Below, one piece after another: positions 37,042 through 37,350 of a DNA stretch of 37,350 nucleotides (position 1 is the stretch's first letter; the number at the start of each line of letters is the position of its first letter). Below the pieces are notes generated by a model. It worked only from the letters and a program-made list of their open reading frames with translations, was not told the DNA's origin and did no database searches. The stretch spans positions 1 through 37,350 of the forward strand of contig JAJAYZ010000082.1 of NCBI GenBank assembly GCA_027118455.1, read 5' to 3'. Both the position numbers and the translations under genes were made by a program. This DNA is from Actinomycetes bacterium. GTDB lineage: Bacteria; Actinomycetota; Actinomycetes; JAHEKZ01.

Positions 37042-37350
37042 GGCCCCAGTCTGCCCGTCGTCGTCCAGCTCGGAAGTAGCCTGGCCGACGTGTCGTCGCT
37101 CAGACCGAGTGCAGTCCCTGTTGCCGCCGCCGCAGTGCTGCTCGCCTTGGCCAAGCAGTAGTCGGTCCGCGCATAGATTGCGCTAGGGGGGTCCAGTACC
37201 AGCAACGCTTCTATGCGGCCCGGGTTCGGCCGACGTTCCCGAACTCGGCGATCCGATCAGCGGAGTCGTCGGCCCCGACTGCAACGACACCGGCGCCCCG
37301 CAAAGCCCTGGCACCCCCGTCACCGCATACGTGGGCGGTGACTACTGCAC
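37042..37350. other. Unassigned right-end stretch
   Basis: No complete gene is visible in these 309 nt. On the minus strand a frame without start enters from the right edge and ends in TAG at 37211-37213 (46 codons, with RGAGVVAVGADDSADRIAEF near its end), possibly the end of a gene before hemW. On the plus strand a frame open from 37187 to the edge reads DPISGVVGPDCNDTGAPQSP but has no start after the TAG at 37184. Just upstream, a GTG at 37090 gives a signal-peptide-like SSLRPSAVPVAAAAVLLALA that stops at 37161. I cannot decide between them. Confidence 0.4.

Overview
The window is chromosomal DNA of a high-GC actinobacterium. The codons are rich in G/C at third positions, and the gene order is typical of that phylum: hemW, hrcA-dnaJ, rsmE, HIT, phoH, ybeY, a CorC-like gene, a cytidine-deaminase-like gene, era, leuA, recO, uppS, zur, glyS, dusB, ppdK, dgt and dnaG. 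I cannot name the genus from the sequence alone.

Layout from left to right. Positions 1-2366 are accessory: the N-terminal 478 residues of a secreted CHAP-domain protein with near-identical C-terminal repeats (minus strand, running off the left edge), a small two-helix membrane protein, and possible mini-ORFs. tRNA-Asn(GTT) at 2367-2439 separates this from the core block. Positions 2497-4905 hold dnaG and its usual small partner. Positions 4958-8460 are mixed: a C45-type Ntn hydrolase, two very small proteins, a CmpX/MscS-like membrane protein, and a decay zone with an aldo/keto reductase remnant and a frameshifted CBS gene. Positions 8435-15664 carry GNAT-dgt, ppdK and dusB-glyS on the minus strand. 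After an ABM-fold protein and a DUF6703 membrane protein comes a complete zinc module at 16503-19828 (plus strand): Zur box, znuA, znuC, znuB, an SmtB-like ArsR repressor and zur. Then follow uppS/recO, a GNAT gene, leuA with a leader-peptide attenuator, an AI-2E family permease, era, another GNAT gene, and a tightly packed minus-strand RNA-maturation and stress run (27115-33567) headed by a CIRCE element. The right end holds a frameshifted secreted-protein gene, an alpha/beta hydrolase, a DUF4870 protein and hemW. Positions 37042-37350 could not be assigned.

How the genes work together. hrcA, dnaJ, rsmE, HIT, phoH, ybeY, corC-like and cdd-like are joined by 4-17 nt overlaps (only HIT to phoH has an 80-nt gap), so one CIRCE-controlled transcript could couple heat-shock control to rRNA methylation and maturation. 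dgt-GNAT and recO-uppS are also coupled by 4-nt ATGA/GTGA overlaps. The zinc cluster contains the importer plus two zinc-sensing regulators of opposite logic (SmtB-like ArsR and Fur-family Zur) in one run, which implies feedback control.

The most interesting points are the leuA attenuator with an apparently leaderless leader peptide, a znuC gene with no ATG/GTG/TTG start but a well-placed Shine-Dalgarno before a CTG, a long hairpin directly before dusB, the tandem-repeat CHAP protein, and three broken genes. I see no phage, insertion sequence, CRISPR array or obviously new defence system.
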